A DNA stretch of 64,000 bases from positions 248,001-312,000 of the forward strand of contig NZ_CP104972.1 in assembly GCF_025452195.1 (NCBI RefSeq). The letters are read 5' to 3'. The notes under the pieces are model-generated. The model had not been told where the DNA came from and ran no database searches. It saw nothing but the letters and a program-made list of their open reading frames with translations. A program made the position numbers and the translations under genes. This document shows positions 35,939 to 46,375 of the stretch, piece by piece. The stretch comes from Phyllobacterium zundukense. Lineage in GTDB: Bacteria > Pseudomonadota > Alphaproteobacteria > Rhizobiales > Rhizobiaceae. Position 1 is the first letter of the stretch; each line of letters starts with the position of its first letter.

Positions 35939-37609
35939 TCACCGATTTCTTGCAAACTTAAGGCAATCGCTTCGACTATCCCGAGATACGTCCTTGAGAA
36001 TGAGGTCCGCTGCCTTCTCTGCAATCATGATTACCGGTGAATTTGTATTGCCCGAGACGATCGTCGGCATGATCGAAGCATCAACTATCCGCAACCGCTC
36101 CAGTCCGTGCACCTTCAAGGCATCGTCAACGACGGCGAGATCGTCGCTGCCCATCCTGCACGTTCCGACGGGATGAAAGATCGTCGTTGCGATGTCGCCG
36201 GCGCGGCGGATCAGTTCATCATCGCTCTGATATTGGCGGCCGGGCAGCATCTCTTCGGGCCGGTATCTCATGACCGCCTTTGCCGCCATGAGGTTGCGGG
36301 CGTGACGGATGGACCTAGCGGCGAGCAGCCTGTCACCGACCGTCGAGAGGTAATTTGGCCGGATATCCGCTGCAACGCTCGCCTCCGGCCTCGAAATATG
36401 CACCGTGCCCCGGCTTTCCGGACGCAGATTGCACACCGAAACAGTGACGGCGGGATAGCGATGCAAGGGCTCGCCAAGGCGATCGGTGCTGAGCGGCTGT
36501 ATGTGGTACTCAAGGTCAGCCGTCGCCAGCGCCGGATCGCTCCTTGCGAAGATGCCGAGCTGGCTCGGCGCCATTGACAGGGGACCGGAGCGCCGGAGAG
36601 CATATTCGAGGCCCATGGCGGCTCTTGAAAAAAGATTATGATAGAGCTGGTTCAGCGTCTTCGCACCTTCAATGCGGAACACGGTACGTATCTGCAAATG
36701 ATCCTGCAGATTTCCCCCGACGCCGCGCAGTTCATGGCTTAATTCGACGCCTGCACGCGCCAGAATTCCGGGATCTCCGACGCCTGAAAGTTCGAGAATC
36801 TTGGGCGAGTTGATTGCTCCTGCCGAAAGAATGATTTCTCCCGCTGCCGCCGCTACGCGGGCTTTGCCTCGAAGGCCGTAACGAACACGTACCGCGCGCT
36901 TGCCATCGAACTCCAGCCGCTCGACCTCGGCACCGGTGACAACACGAAGGTTGCGCCGCTTGAGAGCCGGGCGCAGAAACGCCTTGGTGGTATTCCAGCG
37001 GAACCCGCCGCGTTGGTTCACCTCGAAATAACCCGAGCCCTCGTTGTCGCCAGCGTTGAAGTCATCGGTCTTGCGAATACCAAGTTCTTCCGCGGCATCG
37101 CGAAATGCGTCGAGAATGGGCCACGAAAGCCGTTGCCGCTCCACCCGCCACTCTCCGCCCGCACCATGCATGGAAGAGCGCCCGCGATAATTGTCCTCGG
37201 ACTTCAAAAAGTATGGCAGAACGTCATCCCAGCCCCAGCCGGTATTTCCCGCCTGCCGCCAATTGTCGTAATCGGCCGCTTGCCCACGCATGTAGATCAT
37301 TCCGTTGATCGAAGAGCATCCGCCGAGAACCTTGCCGCGGGGATAGGGCAAGGAGCGGCCGTTGAGACCAGGCTCCACCGGCGTCCTCATCATCCAGTCT
37401 GTGCGGGGATTACCCATGCAGAAGAGATAGCCGATCGGCACATGAATCCAGTGGTAGCGGTCGCTGCCTCCAGCCTCGAGGAGAAGCACGCGATTTTTTG
37501 GATCGGCGGACAGCCGGTTGGCAAGGACGCAGCCCGCCGATCCCGCTCCTATGATGATGAAGTCGTAGACCCCTTCGTCGAGCGCGGCTTCGTGGGCACG
37601 CGGGTTCAC
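35939..37609 (-). CDS. GMC-family FAD oxidoreductase (choline dehydrogenase-like)
   Basis: The 556-residue flavoenzyme starts with a GTG at 37609 overlapping the kinase stop (GTGA). It has the FAD motif [21 protein letters not shown], the GMC signature [15 protein letters not shown] and a C-terminal [12 protein letters not shown] with the catalytic His region. GMC enzymes oxidise alcohols, including choline, polyols and sugars. As the last gene of the carbohydrate operon it may oxidise the imported polyol or a derived alcohol. Annotation as BetA would be over-precise. Confidence 0.88.
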   Translation of the reverse strand: MNPRAHEAALDEGVYDFIIIGAGSAGCVLANRLSADPKNRVLLLEAGGSDRYHWIHVPIGYLFCMGNPRTDWMMRTPVEPGLNGRSLPYPRGKVLGGCSSINGMIYMRGQAADYDNWRQAGNTGWGWDDVLPYFLKSEDNYRGRSSMHGAGGEWRVERQRLSWPILDAFRDAAEELGIRKTDDFNAGDNEGSGYFEVNQRGGFRWNTTKAFLRPALKRRNLRVVTGAEVERLEFDGKRAVRVRYGLRGKARVAAAAGEIILSAGAINSPKILELSGVGDPGILARAGVELSHELRGVGGNLQDHLQIRTVFRIEGAKTLNQLYHNLFSRAAMGLEYALRRSGPLSMAPSQLGIFARSDPALATADLEYHIQPLSTDRLGEPLHRYPAVTVSVCNLRPESRGTVHISRPEASVAADIRPNYLSTVGDRLLAARSIRHARNLMAAKAVMRYRPEEMLPGRQYQSDDELIRRAGDIATTIFHPVGTCRMGSDDLAVVDDALKVHGLERLRIVDASIMPTIVSGNTNSPVIMIAEKAADLILKDVSRDSRSDCLKFARNR

Positions 37610-39135
37610 GCTGCCACCTCCGTTGCGGATGCTGCGCTTCCTGCCATGCGCCGCCAGATCGGCGCCATTGCTTCGGCGATATCGAGGTAGAGCCGGTAGC
37701 GATAGTCATAGTGCGCCGAGCGCTGTGCGTCCGGCTTGTAATGGCGGTCAGTTGAAACCATAGCATTGGCGCCGGCCTCAAAATCAGCAAACATGCCAAC
37801 GGCGGTTCCTGCGGCGATCGCCGCGCCAAGGGCACCGGTCTGGCTCGAGCGGGCGACGGTGACGGGTACACCCAGCACATCCGCAAAAATCTGCGGCCAG
37901 AGCAGGCTGCGCGAACCACCTCCTGACAGCACCGCCTCGTCGAAGCAGGCGCCTGCGGCGCGCAGGGTTTCGATATGCTGGCGATGGCCGAACGCGACAC
38001 CTTCCAAGAGAGCACGGATCAAATGCGCCTTGGTGTGCCAGCCGGCAATTCCATAGAATGCGGCGCGCGCATTGCCATCCTGCTGCGCACCATAGAGAAA
38101 CGGATGATAGATCGGATCATTGCTCGCCGGCTCAACCGAGGAGGCAAGTTCACAGCACACATCGAAGGGCGAGCGTCCATCCGGCTGCTCGCCTGGAAAG
38201 AATTCGCGCACGAACCATTCGAGATTGGCGGCGGACGTAGCGCTGGATTCGATCGCCATATAGCGATCGCGATCGAAGGTCGATGACATGAAGACCGGCC
38301 CCTTCAGCCGGGGCTGGCCGATGATCACCTGATTTATGCTCCAGGTTCCGGCAATGATCGAAGCCGCGCCCGTGCGTGTGACGCCCGAGCCGATAGCCGA
38401 GGCGACCACGTCGAAGAACCCGCCAATGACAGGCGTGCCCGCGGAGAGACCTGTTTCTGCCGCCGCCGCTTCCGTCACCCTTCCGGCTATGTCAGCACTT
38501 TCGATCACCGGCGGCAGCATATCCATGCAGTCGCCGAGCCCGAAGGCGGCCATCAGGTCACGATCATAGTCGCGTTGCGAAACGTTCAGGAGCCCGCAAC
38601 CGGCCATGTCGGAAACGTCGCTGACGCGCTGGCCGGTAAGCCGATTGACGATAAAGTCCTTGCAGAGGAAGACCGTACCGATCCTGACGAATGTTTCCGG
38701 CCGGTGCCGTTTTATCCAGGCGAGCAATGTTGGTGTCTGGGAAGGCCAGGGGCGCTGCAGAGAGATGGGATATGTACGATCGCCGACGCCTTCGGCCTGC
38801 CATTCCTCGACAAGACCGGCTGCCCTTGTATCGAGCGACTGGATGGCGAGCAGCGGCTCCCCCTGCCGGTCAAGCGCATAGAGCCCGTTGCCATGTCCCG
38901 CGCACCCGATTGCCGCGATTTCCCCAGGCTCGATGCCGGCCTGCTCGATACATGTGCGAATGACCAGCTTCGCGTTTGTCCAGAGTTCACCAAGCCCCCG
39001 TTCGACATGCCCCGGGTAGGGCATGTTGCTATGTCCCTCCTCGGCAACGGAGGCAATCTCGTTGCCCTGCCGGTCGAAGATCACCGCCTTGATGATCGTA
39101 TTGCCGGCATCCAGCCCCAGAAGATATTTTCCCAT
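37606..39135 (-). CDS. FGGY carbohydrate kinase, L-xylulokinase/erythritol-kinase-like
   Basis: The 509-residue kinase starts [18 protein letters not shown] (phosphate-binding loop) and has the catalytic Asp region [20 protein letters not shown] and the second nucleotide motif [20 protein letters not shown]. From memory it is closest to LyxK-type kinases, for example [20 protein letters not shown]. It would phosphorylate a ketose or polyol delivered by the importer encoded upstream. It begins 30 bases after the aldolase gene stop and overlaps the GMC gene by 4 bases. The exact sugar cannot be assigned. Confidence 0.88.
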   Translation of the reverse strand: MGKYLLGLDAGNTIIKAVIFDRQGNEIASVAEEGHSNMPYPGHVERGLGELWTNAKLVIRTCIEQAGIEPGEIAAIGCAGHGNGLYALDRQGEPLLAIQSLDTRAAGLVEEWQAEGVGDRTYPISLQRPWPSQTPTLLAWIKRHRPETFVRIGTVFLCKDFIVNRLTGQRVSDVSDMAGCGLLNVSQRDYDRDLMAAFGLGDCMDMLPPVIESADIAGRVTEAAAAETGLSAGTPVIGGFFDVVASAIGSGVTRTGAASIIAGTWSINQVIIGQPRLKGPVFMSSTFDRDRYMAIESSATSAANLEWFVREFFPGEQPDGRSPFDVCCELASSVEPASNDPIYHPFLYGAQQDGNARAAFYGIAGWHTKAHLIRALLEGVAFGHRQHIETLRAAGACFDEAVLSGGGSRSLLWPQIFADVLGVPVTVARSSQTGALGAAIAAGTAVGMFADFEAGANAMVSTDRHYKPDAQRSAHYDYRYRLYLDIAEAMAPIWRRMAGSAASATEVAA

Positions 39136-39165
39136 TTTGAACCCCTCCTCAGGTCCTCTTCGTTC

Positions 39166-40008
39166 TCAGCCTTGCTGATAGCGCGCGTAGGCGTCCTCGC
39201 CACTGGCATCGTCATGGATGATTGCCATGAGTCCACGCACCACGGCACCCGGGTTGGAGTGCTGGTAGATGTTGCGGCCGTAAACCATTCCCATAGCGCC
39301 CTGCCGCATCAAGGCTGCCGATTTATCGAAGACGGCGCGCAAATCTTCCTTTCCGCCGCCCCGCACGAGCACCGGGCACCGCGCTGCCTCGACAACGCGG
39401 TGAAAATCCTCCGCATTGGTCGTAGGATCGGCCTTGACAATATCCGCGCCCATCTCGCGGGCAAGCCGGGTCAGCGTGACGATCTTGTCAGCGTCGCCGT
39501 CGACCATATAGCCTCCGCGTTCGGTAACCGGCTGCATGACGAGCGGCTCTATCATCAACGGCATGCCATATTTTTCGCAATCGGCACGCACACGCGAGAT
39601 GTTTTCGACGCACTGACGAAACAGGTCAGGCTCGTCCGGCAGCATAAACAGGTTCACCACCACGCAGGCCGCGTCTAGTTCGATAGCACCGACCAGCGGC
39701 TCGGCCTGATTTTGCAGAACAGCCCACATGTCGCGATGACGGACGGGGTTATAGGGGTTGCCCATATCGATGCGCATGACGAGAGCCGGCTTTTCCTTGC
39801 CTGCCACGTTCTGGAGAAGATCGGCCTGGCCATAGTTCATCTGGATTGCATCCGGAGCCGCAGCAACCAGCGTGCGGACCACACCTTCCATGTCCTCAAG
39901 GCCATTCAGGAAAGTTGGTTCATTGCACACGCCGTGATCGATCGCCACGTCGAGGCAGCGCCCGTTGCCGAACAGTCGGTTCATCCGGACCTTGCGGTTG
40001 TTTCGCAT
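39166..40008 (-). CDS. Class I aldolase, DhnA/LsrF family
   Basis: The 280-residue TIM-barrel aldolase has RCLDVAIDHGVCNEP near its N-terminus and MGADIVKADPTTNAEDFHR, where the Schiff-base lysine is expected. DhnA/LsrF enzymes cleave or thiolyse phosphorylated ketoses. The start at 40008 is supported by a strong AGGAG six bases upstream. The gene start overlaps the 3' end of the GlpD-like dehydrogenase gene by 89 bases, more than usual. It would split the phosphorylated intermediate formed by the kinase and dehydrogenase into central metabolites (inference). Confidence 0.87.
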   Translation of the reverse strand: MRNNRKVRMNRLFGNGRCLDVAIDHGVCNEPTFLNGLEDMEGVVRTLVAAAPDAIQMNYGQADLLQNVAGKEKPALVMRIDMGNPYNPVRHRDMWAVLQNQAEPLVGAIELDAACVVVNLFMLPDEPDLFRQCVENISRVRADCEKYGMPLMIEPLVMQPVTERGGYMVDGDADKIVTLTRLAREMGADIVKADPTTNAEDFHRVVEAARCPVLVRGGGKEDLRAVFDKSAALMRQGAMGMVYGRNIYQHSNPGAVVRGLMAIIHDDASGEDAYARYQQG

Positions 40009-41725
40009 ATCGTACTCCTTGTTTATTGCGCGCTGTCAGTGTTTCCAGGTCGACGCCGTGGCATATGGCGAGAAGGTCGAGGAAGGAAGACCGTTCGGCG
40101 GCCTTGCGTGCCGCGGACCAGTGCTTTTCATCGGCGATCAGGTCGAGGGCCACATCCATCATATCGAGCGATAATTGTCCGCTGATGGCGAGCGTTGTTC
40201 GTCTCAGCAGGAGATCATCGAGATGTTCGACGCATTCATGGCGTATGAGGAACAGCATCTCGCGGGTCGAATAGGGGGCGCCCGGCATTGGCTCGTCCGG
40301 TCCGCTGGCGATGAAGCCGGCAATCAATGCCGCGGCGGTGCCATATCGTTCGAAGAGTTCGATCGTTCGCGCTGGCGCAAGGCCCGTTGCGGAAGACGTG
40401 CGCGCTATCCAGTCTCCCGTGTCCGCCGGGAAATTGCGCCCGCCGCCAATGGAACGGTCTGCCGTCGTCAGATGGCGGGTTCTCCGCAGGCGTTCCAATG
40501 CCATGTCGGCAGCGAGCTCTCCAAAGGAGCGGAACGTCGTCCATTTGCCGCCAATCATGCATAGGACCGCAGGACCGCCGTCCGATTCGATGAAGGTGCA
40601 GAAATGATCGCGCGGGATACGCCCGGTGAACTTGTCCTTGCTGGCGGGAAGCGGCCTGACACCGGAGAACTGATAGACGATTTCCTCCGGCCGGATCCGG
40701 ATATCAGGCAAGACGAAGGCGAGCGATTGCAGGATATAGTCCCGTTCTTCCGGAGTGCAGACCACGATTTCCGGATCATCGATACGGATATCGGTGGAGC
40801 CGACCAGCACCTTGCCGAGATAAGGAAACAGGATGCAGACACGGCCATCCTCATTCTCGTAATAGATCATATGACCATCGAGTGCCTTGGCGAGTTCGGC
40901 ATTGTCGATAATCAGGTGTGAGCCCTTGGTTCCGCCCATCAGTGGCGCCGGCCGGTTTTCCGGCGAGAACAGGCTTGCATTGGCGATGTCGATCCAGCCG
41001 CCCGTCGCATTGATGATGAGTGCCGGCTCGATAGCCGTCGTCGTGCCGCCAACATGGTCCCGGACAACAAAGCCACCGGTGAGATTGTGCTGAAGTTCGG
41101 CATAATTCAGGGCATGTGCGTCCGGTGCTGCGGACAGTCCGTCCTGCAGCAACTCAATTCCGATACGTTCCGGGTGCCTGACCCATGCATCATAGTAGGT
41201 TGCCGAACTCTTTATCGCCGGATTGAGTTTGGGCCATTTGGCAAGTGTTCCCCGCCGTCCGCGAAATCGATGACGAGGCATCAGGGCACGCTTGCGCGTC
41301 AGAAAGTCATAGATGCTCAACCCTGCCTTGATGGCGATAGCGCCGCGGCGGCTCGGTTTGCGGCCGAGGCCAAGGAAGCGAACCATGCCATTTGCAAGAC
41401 CGGAGAAGATATCGAAAACAGGAACCATCGTTGGCAGGGGCTCGATAAGATGCGGCGCGTTTCGCAATAGCCGATCACGCTCGACAAGCGATTCCCTCAC
41501 CAGATTGAACTCGCCGTTTTCAAGATAACGCAGGCCGCCATGCACCATCCGGGACAAGGCGGAACTGGCACCGGAACAATAGTCGTTCTTCTCCACCAGC
41601 AATACGTCGAGACCCTGAAGGGCAAGCTCACGGAATACACTGATACCGTTGATGCCGCCGCCCACGACACACACGTCCACCTTCGGACTCCGGCGAAGCC
41701 CGTCGAATATCTCTTCACGATTCAT
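39920..41725 (-). CDS. FAD-dependent glycerol-3-phosphate dehydrogenase-like (GlpD/EryB type)
   Basis: The 601-residue flavoprotein has the FAD motif VDVCVVGGGINGISVFRELA, the GlpD signature SSALSRMVHGGLRYLENGEF and IGGKWTTFRSFGELAADM. In ery clusters the homologous EryB oxidises erythritol phosphate, and a polyol-phosphate substrate is likely here. The start is the ATG at 41725, 11 bases after the aldo/keto reductase stop. The last 30 or so residues, overlapping the aldolase gene, are basic and low in family likeness. A stop in a neighbouring frame just before the aldolase ribosome site hints at a late frameshift. Confidence 0.87.
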   Translation of the reverse strand: MNREEIFDGLRRSPKVDVCVVGGGINGISVFRELALQGLDVLLVEKNDYCSGASSALSRMVHGGLRYLENGEFNLVRESLVERDRLLRNAPHLIEPLPTMVPVFDIFSGLANGMVRFLGLGRKPSRRGAIAIKAGLSIYDFLTRKRALMPRHRFRGRRGTLAKWPKLNPAIKSSATYYDAWVRHPERIGIELLQDGLSAAPDAHALNYAELQHNLTGGFVVRDHVGGTTTAIEPALIINATGGWIDIANASLFSPENRPAPLMGGTKGSHLIIDNAELAKALDGHMIYYENEDGRVCILFPYLGKVLVGSTDIRIDDPEIVVCTPEERDYILQSLAFVLPDIRIRPEEIVYQFSGVRPLPASKDKFTGRIPRDHFCTFIESDGGPAVLCMIGGKWTTFRSFGELAADMALERLRRTRHLTTADRSIGGGRNFPADTGDWIARTSSATGLAPARTIELFERYGTAAALIAGFIASGPDEPMPGAPYSTREMLFLIRHECVEHLDDLLLRRTTLAISGQLSLDMMDVALDLIADEKHWSAARKAAERSSFLDLLAICHGVDLETLTARNKQGVRYAKQPQGPDEPTVRQRALPRRGDRSRRVQ

Positions 41726-41736
41726 GATGCAGCCCG

Positions 41737-42732
41737 TTACCTGTCCATATCTGCAAGTTTCACTGCGATGGCCGCGTCGATGGCCGAAAGGTCTTCTTTG
41801 CCGAGCCGTATCGTCCCGGCTTTTGCATTCTCCAGCGCCTGCTGCGGATTGCGCGCGCCGCAAAGCGCGAACGTCACCCCTTCCTGCGCCAGGGTCCAGG
41901 CGATCACTGTCTGTGCAACGCTCGCGTCGTGCCTGCTGGCTACCGGCTGAATTGCTTCAGCGAACGCGCGGGCCTTCAACCTGTTGCTGACGGAAAAACG
42001 CGGATTGTCTTTGCGCTGATCATCGCCGGAAAATGTGCGGTCCGGATCGACCGTTCCCGAGAGCAGGCCCAGCGCGAGCGAGGAATAGCTCAAGGTCGAG
42101 ACATCGTTCTGCCGGGCCACGGGCAACAAGTCCTGCGCAATCTCGCGGTCAATCATGCTGAACCTTTCCTGGATAGCATCAAGCGCGCCGGTGGCACTGT
42201 AGGCGTCCAGTTCGGTCGCGCTGAGATTGCTTGCCCCAATTGCGCGGATCTTGCCTGAACTGCGCAGGTCTTCCAGCGCCCGAACGGTTTCCTCGATCGG
42301 GGTCGTGGGGTCCTGCCAATGGGTGATGTAAAGGTCGATATAATCCGTGCCCAGCCTGGCCAGGCTGGTTTCGACCTCATGGAAAATCGCGTCGCGTCCA
42401 AGATAGCGGTGGACGGGCTTTTCATCCTGGTCAAAGAAGTGCCGGCCTTTATCCGTGTGCCAGACGAGACCGCATTTTGTGGCAATGACCGCTTTGTCCC
42501 GCCGTCCCTGAAGGGCTCTACCGACGATCTCCTCAGACCGTCCCAGCCCGTAGGCGGGTGCAGTATCGATCAGAGTAACGCCTGCGTCGAGGGAAGCGTG
42601 AATGGCGGCGATTGACTGCTTTTCGTCGCTTCCGCCCCACATCCAGCCACCGATGGCCCATGTCCCGAGCCCGACCGCAGAGGCTTGCACACCTGACCTG
42701 CCTATCGAACGCATCAATTGATCACCACTCAT
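41737..42732 (-). CDS. Aldo/keto reductase
   Basis: The 331-residue NADPH-dependent (beta/alpha)8 reductase has DTAPAYGLGRSEEIVG (catalytic Asp and Tyr), VIATKCGLVW (Lys) and LYITHWQDP (His), so the tetrad is complete. GASNLSATELDAYS and the SSLALGLLSGTVD region bind the cofactor. It may interconvert an aldehyde and alcohol in the carbohydrate pathway. Its ATG overlaps the regulator stop by ATGA at 42729-42732. Confidence 0.9.
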   Translation of the reverse strand: MSGDQLMRSIGRSGVQASAVGLGTWAIGGWMWGGSDEKQSIAAIHASLDAGVTLIDTAPAYGLGRSEEIVGRALQGRRDKAVIATKCGLVWHTDKGRHFFDQDEKPVHRYLGRDAIFHEVETSLARLGTDYIDLYITHWQDPTTPIEETVRALEDLRSSGKIRAIGASNLSATELDAYSATGALDAIQERFSMIDREIAQDLLPVARQNDVSTLSYSSLALGLLSGTVDPDRTFSGDDQRKDNPRFSVSNRLKARAFAEAIQPVASRHDASVAQTVIAWTLAQEGVTFALCGARNPQQALENAKAGTIRLGKEDLSAIDAAIAVKLADMDR

Positions 42733-43739
42733 GCCAAGGCTCCTTCGGCCGCCGCAATATCCAGAATACGCTGTCCAGTCGCTTCATCTGTGACCAGCGT
42801 ATCGAGATGGTTGCCACGCATGATGCTGAGAATCGGCCGTGCCTTGTTGGGTCCGCTCGCAACACCGATCTTGCTTGGGATCGAGGCGAACTCCCGCAAG
42901 GTCAGGGAGACGAGGCAATCATTGAGGCTGTAGGCGCAGACCTGGCCCCGGTCGTCGAGCAGATGTGCCAGGAGTTCACAATTCGCGCCTGACTGCTCTA
43001 TCGACTGCCTGTCGGTACTGGAGGATGGATGCAGGTCGTAATAGCTTGAATCGTCGGTCAGGATCGAGCCGATGCCGACAAGTGCCACCTTCGCCTCTCG
43101 CGCCCGTTTGAATACATCGGCCACCGAGCGCATGTTGATCAGCATCGCGCGTTCTGCAGCGCTGTCGGCAAAGAGCGGCGCGTGGATCTGGTAGGCGCGA
43201 CCACCGAGCTTGTCCGCCATGGATGTCGAGACATGGTTCACGTCGGTATAATGCTTGCCCTGGACGCATCCCGTAGCCGGTACAACTTCGACGTTGAATG
43301 CACGTGGTGCGCGCAGGCCGGCCACGACGGCACTGACGCCCTTGCCGCCGGTGATGCAAATGGTGTCACCATCGGCGATCTCATCAAGGAGCAGGCGCGC
43401 CGCAGCCTCGCCCACGGCCTGCAGCGCGGTCTGCGGATTGCCCGAAACCGTCGGCACGACAACAGCCCGGTTGATCCCGCCGAGCGCCAGCAACCTCTCT
43501 TCCAGATCAATCAATGGCTCGACCGGGGATTTGATCTTGATTTCCACCAAACCAAGCTGCCGGCCACGCTTGATCAGGCGGTTCACCGTCGGTTGCGAAA
43601 CGCCGAGCTGGTCCGCAATCTGCGCCTGGGTGAGCCCCTCCAGGAAATGCAGCACCAGTGCCTGATGCATTTGCCGCGCGATAACGATTTCTTCGCGGGG
43701 TGCCGAGGACGGTTTGGGATTTAGTCTGACGATCGTCAT
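42729..43739 (-). CDS. SorC/DeoR-type sugar-binding transcriptional regulator
   Basis: With the ATG at 43739 the protein has 336 residues. It has an N-terminal helix-turn-helix (LTQAQIADQLGVSQPTVNRL) and a C-terminal SorC effector domain (GDTICITGGKGVSAVVAGLR, VPATGCVQGKHYTDVNHV, ALVGIGSILTDDSSYY). EryD and LsrR belong to the same family and are released from DNA by a phosphorylated sugar. It is encoded inside the operon it probably controls, between the permease gene and the reductase gene. The palindromic half-sites at 47541-47567 are its most likely operator (inference). Confidence 0.88.
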   Translation of the reverse strand: MTIVRLNPKPSSAPREEIVIARQMHQALVLHFLEGLTQAQIADQLGVSQPTVNRLIKRGRQLGLVEIKIKSPVEPLIDLEERLLALGGINRAVVVPTVSGNPQTALQAVGEAAARLLLDEIADGDTICITGGKGVSAVVAGLRAPRAFNVEVVPATGCVQGKHYTDVNHVSTSMADKLGGRAYQIHAPLFADSAAERAMLINMRSVADVFKRAREAKVALVGIGSILTDDSSYYDLHPSSSTDRQSIEQSGANCELLAHLLDDRGQVCAYSLNDCLVSLTLREFASIPSKIGVASGPNKARPILSIMRGNHLDTLVTDEATGQRILDIAAAEGALA

Positions 43740-43740
43740 G

Positions 43741-44763
43741 TCAGGAAGCCTTCCGCTTGTGCAGAAAATGATCGATTGAGACGGCACCAAGCAGAATGCA
43801 CCCCTTTATCATGTCCTGCCAGTAGACTGATACATTGAGCAGGACCAGCGAACTGGTCACCACCGACAGCAATGCTATCCCAAGAATGGCACCAAGTATC
43901 GTCCCCGAGCCACCGTTGAGCGATGCGCCGCCAATGACAGCAGCGGCGATAATGTTGAGTTCCATGCCGACGCCGAATGTGGGCGTAGCAGCACCAAAGC
44001 GCGACATGTAGATCACGCCGGCAAAACCCGCGAGCGTCGAGCAGAGTACGGTTACCCAGAATTTCACATGATTTGTCCTGATACCGGAATAGAGCGCGGC
44101 TTTCTCGTTGCTGCCGGTGTAGAACACCTTGCGCAGCGCCGTGGCTCGCCTGAGCAAAAAATCGAACAGCACGACAACGGCGACGAAGATGATGATGACA
44201 TAGGGCAGACCGTGGAAACTGCCCTGCCCGACTGCCTTGAACGCGGGAGGCAGCGTGAAGAGCGAGAGCGGCGTTCCCTTGGTGATGATCAGGCAAAGGC
44301 CGCGCACGATGACCATGCCGGCGAGCGACGTGATGAAATGGTTGAGCCCGACCACGGTGACGAAAAAGCCCATGACGGCGCCAATCAAAGCGCTTGCGAG
44401 AATACCAATGAGCGAAGCGCTCCATGGATCGAGCCCCGCCAGGAACAGCGAGCCCGACAGGACCATTGCGAAACAAACGACGGAACCGACGGCAAGGTCG
44501 ATGCCGCCGACAATAAGCAGGATCGTCATCCCGACGACGACGATGCCTTCCACGGAAAAGCTCATCAGCATCGCGCGGAAGTTTCCGAGTGTGAGAAAAT
44601 GCGGCGATGCAAAGCTCATGGCTATGCAAAGAGCCAGAATGATTGCGATCAACCCTGCCTCCCGCATCGAACCCAGTCTTTTCCAGGACGGGGCCCGCGA
44701 GGCCTTTGTCGCCATCGTCTCAGCCAGCATTTGCTTTTCTCCCATAGTTTTCTCAGGCGGCAT
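43741..44763 (-). CDS. Ribose-type ABC importer permease
   Basis: The permease of about 340 residues is of the RbsC/BPD_transp_2 family, with eight to ten hydrophobic segments. The family motif appears in [20 protein letters not shown] and the loop [21 protein letters not shown] place the start at 44763 ([12 protein letters not shown]), overlapping the ATPase gene stop by 11 bases; 44745 and 44730 are alternatives. Only one permease gene is present, so it should act as a homodimer. Confidence 0.88.
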   Translation of the reverse strand: MPPEKTMGEKQMLAETMATKASRAPSWKRLGSMREAGLIAIILALCIAMSFASPHFLTLGNFRAMLMSFSVEGIVVVGMTILLIVGGIDLAVGSVVCFAMVLSGSLFLAGLDPWSASLIGILASALIGAVMGFFVTVVGLNHFITSLAGMVIVRGLCLIITKGTPLSLFTLPPAFKAVGQGSFHGLPYVIIIFVAVVVLFDFLLRRATALRKVFYTGSNEKAALYSGIRTNHVKFWVTVLCSTLAGFAGVIYMSRFGAATPTFGVGMELNIIAAAVIGGASLNGGSGTILGAILGIALLSVVTSSLVLLNVSVYWQDMIKGCILLGAVSIDHFLHKRKAS

Positions 44764-46294
44764 GTTCTGATGCCCGCCGGTTTTGTGCATTTTGCGCATT
44801 GACGCCAGAGGCGAGGCGGATAACCGCTTCTTCGCTCATCGCGCCCGCATCCAGTTCACCAACCACCGTGCCTTCGCGGATGACAATCACCCGGTCACAC
44901 AGACCGAGCAGCTCCGGGAGTTCGGAAGAAATGACGATGATGCCAATTCCCGATATGGCAAGTTCCCGCAGCAGCAAGTGGATTTCCGACTTTGCGCCGA
45001 CGTCTATGCCACGCGTCGGTTCGTCCATCACTATCACCTTGGGCTGGACGGCGAGCTGTTTGGCAATTGCAACCTTCTGCTGGTTACCGCCGCTGAGCGA
45101 GGACACCGGCGCATCGACGCTGCCCATTCGGATGTTCAGTTTCCTGGCAAAGTCGCTGGCGAGCGCTGCTTCTGCCCCGGCGTCAATCAGCCCGAGGCGC
45201 CCGGTCAGCGCGTCGAGGTCAAGAACCGAGATGTTCCGGGCAATCGAAAGGTCCAGGAATACACCGGAGCCCTTTCGATCTTCCGACAGATATACGAGGC
45301 CGGCCCTCACCGCGTCCGCATAGTTTCTTATCGCCTGCGGCTTGCCATGGAGCAGGATTTCGCCGCTCGTAATGGCGCGCAACCCGCAGATACCTTCGGC
45401 AATTTCCGTGCGGCCGGAGCCAATGAGACCACCGATGCCAAGGATTTCACCGTTCATCAAATCGATGTTTACACCCCGAAAGCGCTGGCCGTCGCCCAGA
45501 GCGCGAACCGAAAGGACCACCTCGTGCGATCGCTCCCCGGCTGGCTGCTTGGGTGGATAGAGTTGTGTGATCTCGCGCCCGACCATGAGCCGGACCACGT
45601 CATCAGGGGTCAGATCGGCGACGGACCCGGTCGCCACATAGCGGCCGTCACGCAGAACGGTCACCCGGTCGCAAAGATCGAATATTTCGGCCATGCGGTG
45701 GCTGATATAAATGATCGATATGCCGTTGGCCTTCAGACCGCGGATGATCTCGAAAAGTATGCGTGTTTCCGCTTCTGTCAGCGCGGCGGTCGGCTCATCG
45801 AAGATGAGGACACGGCAATCGAGCGTCAGGGCCTTGGCGATCTCCACGAGCTGCTGGCTGGAGATCGGCAGATCACCGACCTTGCGGCGAACGTCGATTG
45901 GCGCGAGGCGGTTCATGACGTCTTGTGCCTCGCGTTCCAGCTTGCGGTAGTTCATCAGCAGCGAGCGCTGCCGGCTGGTGGTTGCCATGAAGATGTTTTC
46001 CGCAACGCTGGCGTCCGGGCAAAGCGCGATCTCCTGGTGGACCAGTCCGAGACCAAGCGCCTGCGCAACCGAAGGCGATGCGATCTTGACCGGGTTGCCG
46101 TCGAGGACAATCTCTCCATCATCCGGCTGCAGCACGCCGGCGATGATGTTCATGAGCGTCGACTTTCCCGCGCCGTTTTCGCCGCAGAGCGCATGAATCT
46201 CGCCCTGCTCCAGGCTGAAATTGACACCTGTCAGGGCTTTCACCGCACCGAAATGTTTTGTGACGTTGCGGATATTGAGAACCGGATTTCGCAT
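44753..46294 (-). CDS. Ribose-type ABC importer ATPase, two domains
   Basis: The 513-residue protein is RbsA-like, with two ATPase halves. The first is intact: Walker [15 protein letters not shown], signature [15 protein letters not shown] and Walker [13 protein letters not shown]. The second has the usual degenerate P-loop region [17 protein letters not shown], followed by signature [15 protein letters not shown] and [12 protein letters not shown]. It energises the importer formed with the adjacent permease. The start ATG 46294 is chosen because [18 protein letters not shown] follows at the usual distance. Upstream lies a pair of 14-bp direct repeats. Confidence 0.9.
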   Translation of the reverse strand: MRNPVLNIRNVTKHFGAVKALTGVNFSLEQGEIHALCGENGAGKSTLMNIIAGVLQPDDGEIVLDGNPVKIASPSVAQALGLGLVHQEIALCPDASVAENIFMATTSRQRSLLMNYRKLEREAQDVMNRLAPIDVRRKVGDLPISSQQLVEIAKALTLDCRVLIFDEPTAALTEAETRILFEIIRGLKANGISIIYISHRMAEIFDLCDRVTVLRDGRYVATGSVADLTPDDVVRLMVGREITQLYPPKQPAGERSHEVVLSVRALGDGQRFRGVNIDLMNGEILGIGGLIGSGRTEIAEGICGLRAITSGEILLHGKPQAIRNYADAVRAGLVYLSEDRKGSGVFLDLSIARNISVLDLDALTGRLGLIDAGAEAALASDFARKLNIRMGSVDAPVSSLSGGNQQKVAIAKQLAVQPKVIVMDEPTRGIDVGAKSEIHLLLRELAISGIGIIVISSELPELLGLCDRVIVIREGTVVGELDAGAMSEEAVIRLASGVNAQNAQNRRASEHAA

Positions 46295-46303
46295 GACGCA
46301 CTC

Positions 46304-46338
46304 TTCGCAAGGATGGCAACTGGTTTCGCAAGGATGGC
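46304..46338. repeat. Pair of 14-bp direct repeats before the importer ATPase gene
   Basis: TTCGCAAGGATGGC occurs at 46304-46317 and again at 46325-46338, a 21-bp period equal to two DNA turns. The copies lie in the 80-base gap between the binding-protein stop and the ATPase start. They may be a regulator site, an RNA-stability element or a simple local duplication. Confidence 0.45.
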
Positions 46339-46375
46339 TACCCGGACTTGCCGCCCGGATAGCCGGTTGCAATGC

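Noticed and set aside
35743..36024. Minus-strand open frame of 93 codons.
   Set aside because: It overlaps the GMC gene and the inverted repeat, and its composition is Arg/Ser-rich and not protein-like.
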